Below, one piece after another: positions 24,150 to 25,451 of a DNA stretch of 25,451 bases (position 1 is the stretch's first letter; each line of letters starts with the position of its first letter). This DNA is from Bacteroidales bacterium UBA3816. Its GTDB lineage: Bacteria; Bacteroidota; Bacteroidia; Bacteroidales; P3. Position numbers and translations under genes: made by a program. The stretch covers positions 2,980 through 28,430 of the forward strand of contig DFDY01000089.1 in assembly GCA_002368955.1 (NCBI GenBank), read 5' to 3'. Under the pieces are notes generated by a model. The model searched no databases. It was not told the DNA's origin and saw only the letters and a program-made list of their open reading frames with translations.

Positions 24150-24758
24150 TTACTTGTTGGGTTGTATTGTGTCAACGCCAATCAATGTGAATTTCATCCC
24201 CCATTTGTGGCAACTTGGGCCAAAAGAATAGTCTGCTCTTACGCTATCCATAACTGCCATGACATACCATTTCTTTTGTAATAAACTGTCAAAATCTTGA
24301 ACAAACTGCGGGTTTTCTTGCAAAAAGGCATCATCCCAGAACAACCATGTCGCCCCATATTCACCATGATGACCATGGTGGTCTTCGTTCCCCACGAGGA
24401 AGATACGCCCCACATCAACATTCCAGTCTTCTCGAAGAGGATTTAGGGCATATGGTTCATATATCGGTTCCTGCGGACCATGGAAGTATACCCAGCCCCA
24501 AAATTTCACCGTGTCGCCAGCGTGAGTGACTATGGTTGAGTCATAAGCAAGATAGTCTCTAACTTGGTTGAGTGAATTATACTCGGACCATGAAAAAGAG
24601 CATGTGTCAGGTGCCCAGTCTACCATGTTTTCACATCCACAGGGGGTGATATTATCATCTTTGCACCCCGAAAAAAAGAAAAGTGACAGGACTGCGACAA
24701 TAAAAAAGAAATGGGTGTGGCACAGATGTGGCCCTAGTGTAAGAACTGACTTTTTCAT
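24150..24758 (-). CDS. Lipoprotein, paralog of the downstream lipoprotein
   Basis: This 202-residue protein has a lipoprotein signal with a somewhat long n-region (MKKSVLTLGPHLCHTHFFFI) and the lipobox FFSGC (Cys32). The body shares DTVKFWGWVYFHGPQEPIYE, VGNEDHHGHHGEYG and FVQDFDSLLQKKWYV with the next lipoprotein. The His-rich EDHHGHHG could bind a metal, but that is a guess from composition. It starts 2 nt after the S74-tail-like gene stop, so the genes are on one transcript. The function is unknown; a partner or inhibitor of the C10 protease is an inference from position and duplication. Confidence 0.85.
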   Translation of the reverse strand: MKKSVLTLGPHLCHTHFFFIVAVLSLFFFSGCKDDNITPCGCENMVDWAPDTCSFSWSEYNSLNQVRDYLAYDSTIVTHAGDTVKFWGWVYFHGPQEPIYEPYALNPLREDWNVDVGRIFLVGNEDHHGHHGEYGATWLFWDDAFLQENPQFVQDFDSLLQKKWYVMAVMDSVRADYSFGPSCHKWGMKFTLIGVDTIQPNK

Positions 24759-24760
24759 GG

Positions 24761-25162
24761 CTACTCCCTCTCTTTCTTCAGTTCATCTATCTGCTTATGA
24801 AGTTCGATGACATAAAGCGTCAACTCCTCCACCTTTTGCAGCAAAACCTTGTTCATCTCGCCAACCGACATGCCATCGGCTTCCACTTCGGCAGCAGACG
24901 GCACGTTGGGGAGGTGTCCGTTGGCTTGAATGTATTGTTCAGTCTCAGACAGGGGCATCAGGTTGTACGATTTGTCGAACACATAGTCTGGCCAACCAGT
25001 CAGTGTCACCTTGGTTACTGGAGGCATTATTCCCTCGGAGGAGTGAACGTGGAGCGTGCCCACGGGTGTCGATGTACCCACACCCAATGTTGTATACCCC
25101 TGACCAAAAGCAATCATGCCCAAAGAAGAGCAAAATGCAAAAATGATATATTTAACTTTCAT
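24761..25162 (-). CDS. Short secreted S74/tail-fibre-like protein with C-terminal coiled coil
   Basis: This 133-residue protein has a signal peptide (MKVKYIIFAFCSSLGMIAFG, then Q). The next block, TTLGVGTSTPVGTLHVHSS, is typical of the N-terminus of Bacteroidota tail-fibre-domain proteins. The C-terminal half, WPDYVFDKSYNLMPLSETEQ then HLPNVPSAAEVEADGMSVGE and a heptad-like helix (MNKVLLQKVEELTLYVIELH), is the usual C-terminal block of these proteins, which normally form trimers. Full-length members have hundreds of residues of beta-rich repeats in between; here they are absent. It could be a minimal form or an internal deletion product. It is the first gene of the surface operon. Confidence 0.85.
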   Translation of the reverse strand: MKVKYIIFAFCSSLGMIAFGQGYTTLGVGTSTPVGTLHVHSSEGIMPPVTKVTLTGWPDYVFDKSYNLMPLSETEQYIQANGHLPNVPSAAEVEADGMSVGEMNKVLLQKVEELTLYVIELHKQIDELKKERE

Positions 25163-25294
25163 AATAATGTATTTTTTATAGTTTGAATAATCCTTTTTTG
25201 GTGTCTATATATTAAACCTTAATCATTATAGTAATTTCATCTAACAATAAATAAAATAGTGCGTTAAAATAAATCAATATATCCTTTTTTTTTG

Positions 25295-25302
25295 CAAATA
25301 TA
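25295..25302 (-). promoter_or_regulatory. Candidate -7 promoter element of the C10 protease/lipoprotein operon
   Basis: On the minus strand this reads TATATTTG, an exact -7 consensus, about 132 nt before the ATG at 25162. The -33 region (around 25322) has no good TTTG. The interval 25163-25379 is very AT-rich and holds no other gene that I can support. Confidence 0.5.
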
Positions 25303-25379
25303 CGAATTATTTTTTGAACTGCATTTTTTCTAAAAAAAGATTGTTTTGTTTGGTGAAAGTGTAATAATAAATTGAAACA

Positions 25380-25451
25380 ATGATAACTATTGAAAGAACG
25401 TTTTCGTTAAGCCGAATGCAAAGGTCAAATCACGAAGTGTTTGCACTATGC
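25380..25451 (+). CDS. Possible start of a plus-strand gene (cut by the window edge)
   Basis: From ATG at 25380 the frame is open for 24 codons to the edge, reading MITIERTFSLSRMQRSNHEV and on. The pattern 'LSRMxRSNHEVFA' recalls the N-terminus of DUF6261-type proteins of Bacteroidales, but 24 residues are too few to be sure. Base composition rises in G+C here compared with the AT-rich region before it. Confidence 0.3.
   Translation, partial: MITIERTFSLSRMQRSNHEVFALC

Overview
The window looks like a chromosomal piece of a member of the Bacteroidales (Bacteroidota), probably an uncultured gut or rumen lineage. The evidence is promoters of the Bacteroidota type (TAnnTTTG near -7, TTTG or TTG about 20 nt upstream), start codons without Shine-Dalgarno sequences, signal peptides ending in '..AQ', type IX secretion (T9SS) C-terminal sorting domains on two secreted hydrolases, and several families typical of this order. 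These include the ComEA-like helix-hairpin-helix outer-membrane barrel, DUF362 lipoprotein, U32 peptidase with a C-terminal cysteine cluster, C10 protease and S74-tail-like protein. I see no rRNA, tRNA, CRISPR array or insertion sequence.

Layout. (1) 1-4360, minus strand: a redox cluster reading flavodoxin-like FMN reductase > AraC regulator > aldo/keto reductase > secreted NTF2-like protein > DUF362 lipoprotein > flavodoxin lipoprotein (cut by the left edge). (2) 4426-9699, minus: a compact housekeeping operon smpB > aspartate kinase > aroB > membrane-anchored hypothetical > U32 family protein. (3) 9991-12336, minus: M14 carboxypeptidase with a T9SS tail, then a family 2 glycosyltransferase; 12421-13053 is a secreted hypothetical protein. 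(4) 13054-13279: a divergent promoter region. (5) 13280-15612, plus: a CoA-transferase alpha subunit and 3-aminobutyryl-CoA ammonia lyase (kal), from lysine-fermentation type metabolism, then a terminator and an unusual DAACS-family transporter. (6) 15749-17500, plus: phosphohexomutase with its own promoter and a strong terminator. (7) 17580-20650, plus: a translationally coupled pair, a secreted endonuclease/exonuclease/phosphatase-fold enzyme and a helix-hairpin-helix outer-membrane beta-barrel. (8) 20853-25162, minus: a compact surface operon reading short S74-tail-like protein > lipoprotein > signal-peptide-only remnant > paralogous lipoprotein > C10 cysteine protease with T9SS tail > outer-membrane barrel that appears to begin with CTG. 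A further plus-strand gene may begin at 25380.

Best candidates for little-described biology are the secreted nuclease-fold/HhH-barrel pair (possible extracellular DNA or nucleotide handling at the outer membrane), the C10 protease with paired paralogous lipoproteins (possible cognate inhibitors, as known for some B. fragilis C10 proteases), the extracytoplasmic flavodoxin/DUF362/NTF2 redox set under an AraC regulator, and the DAACS transporter lacking the usual NMDGT and arginine signature residues next to kal. All functional links between neighbours are inference from gene order.
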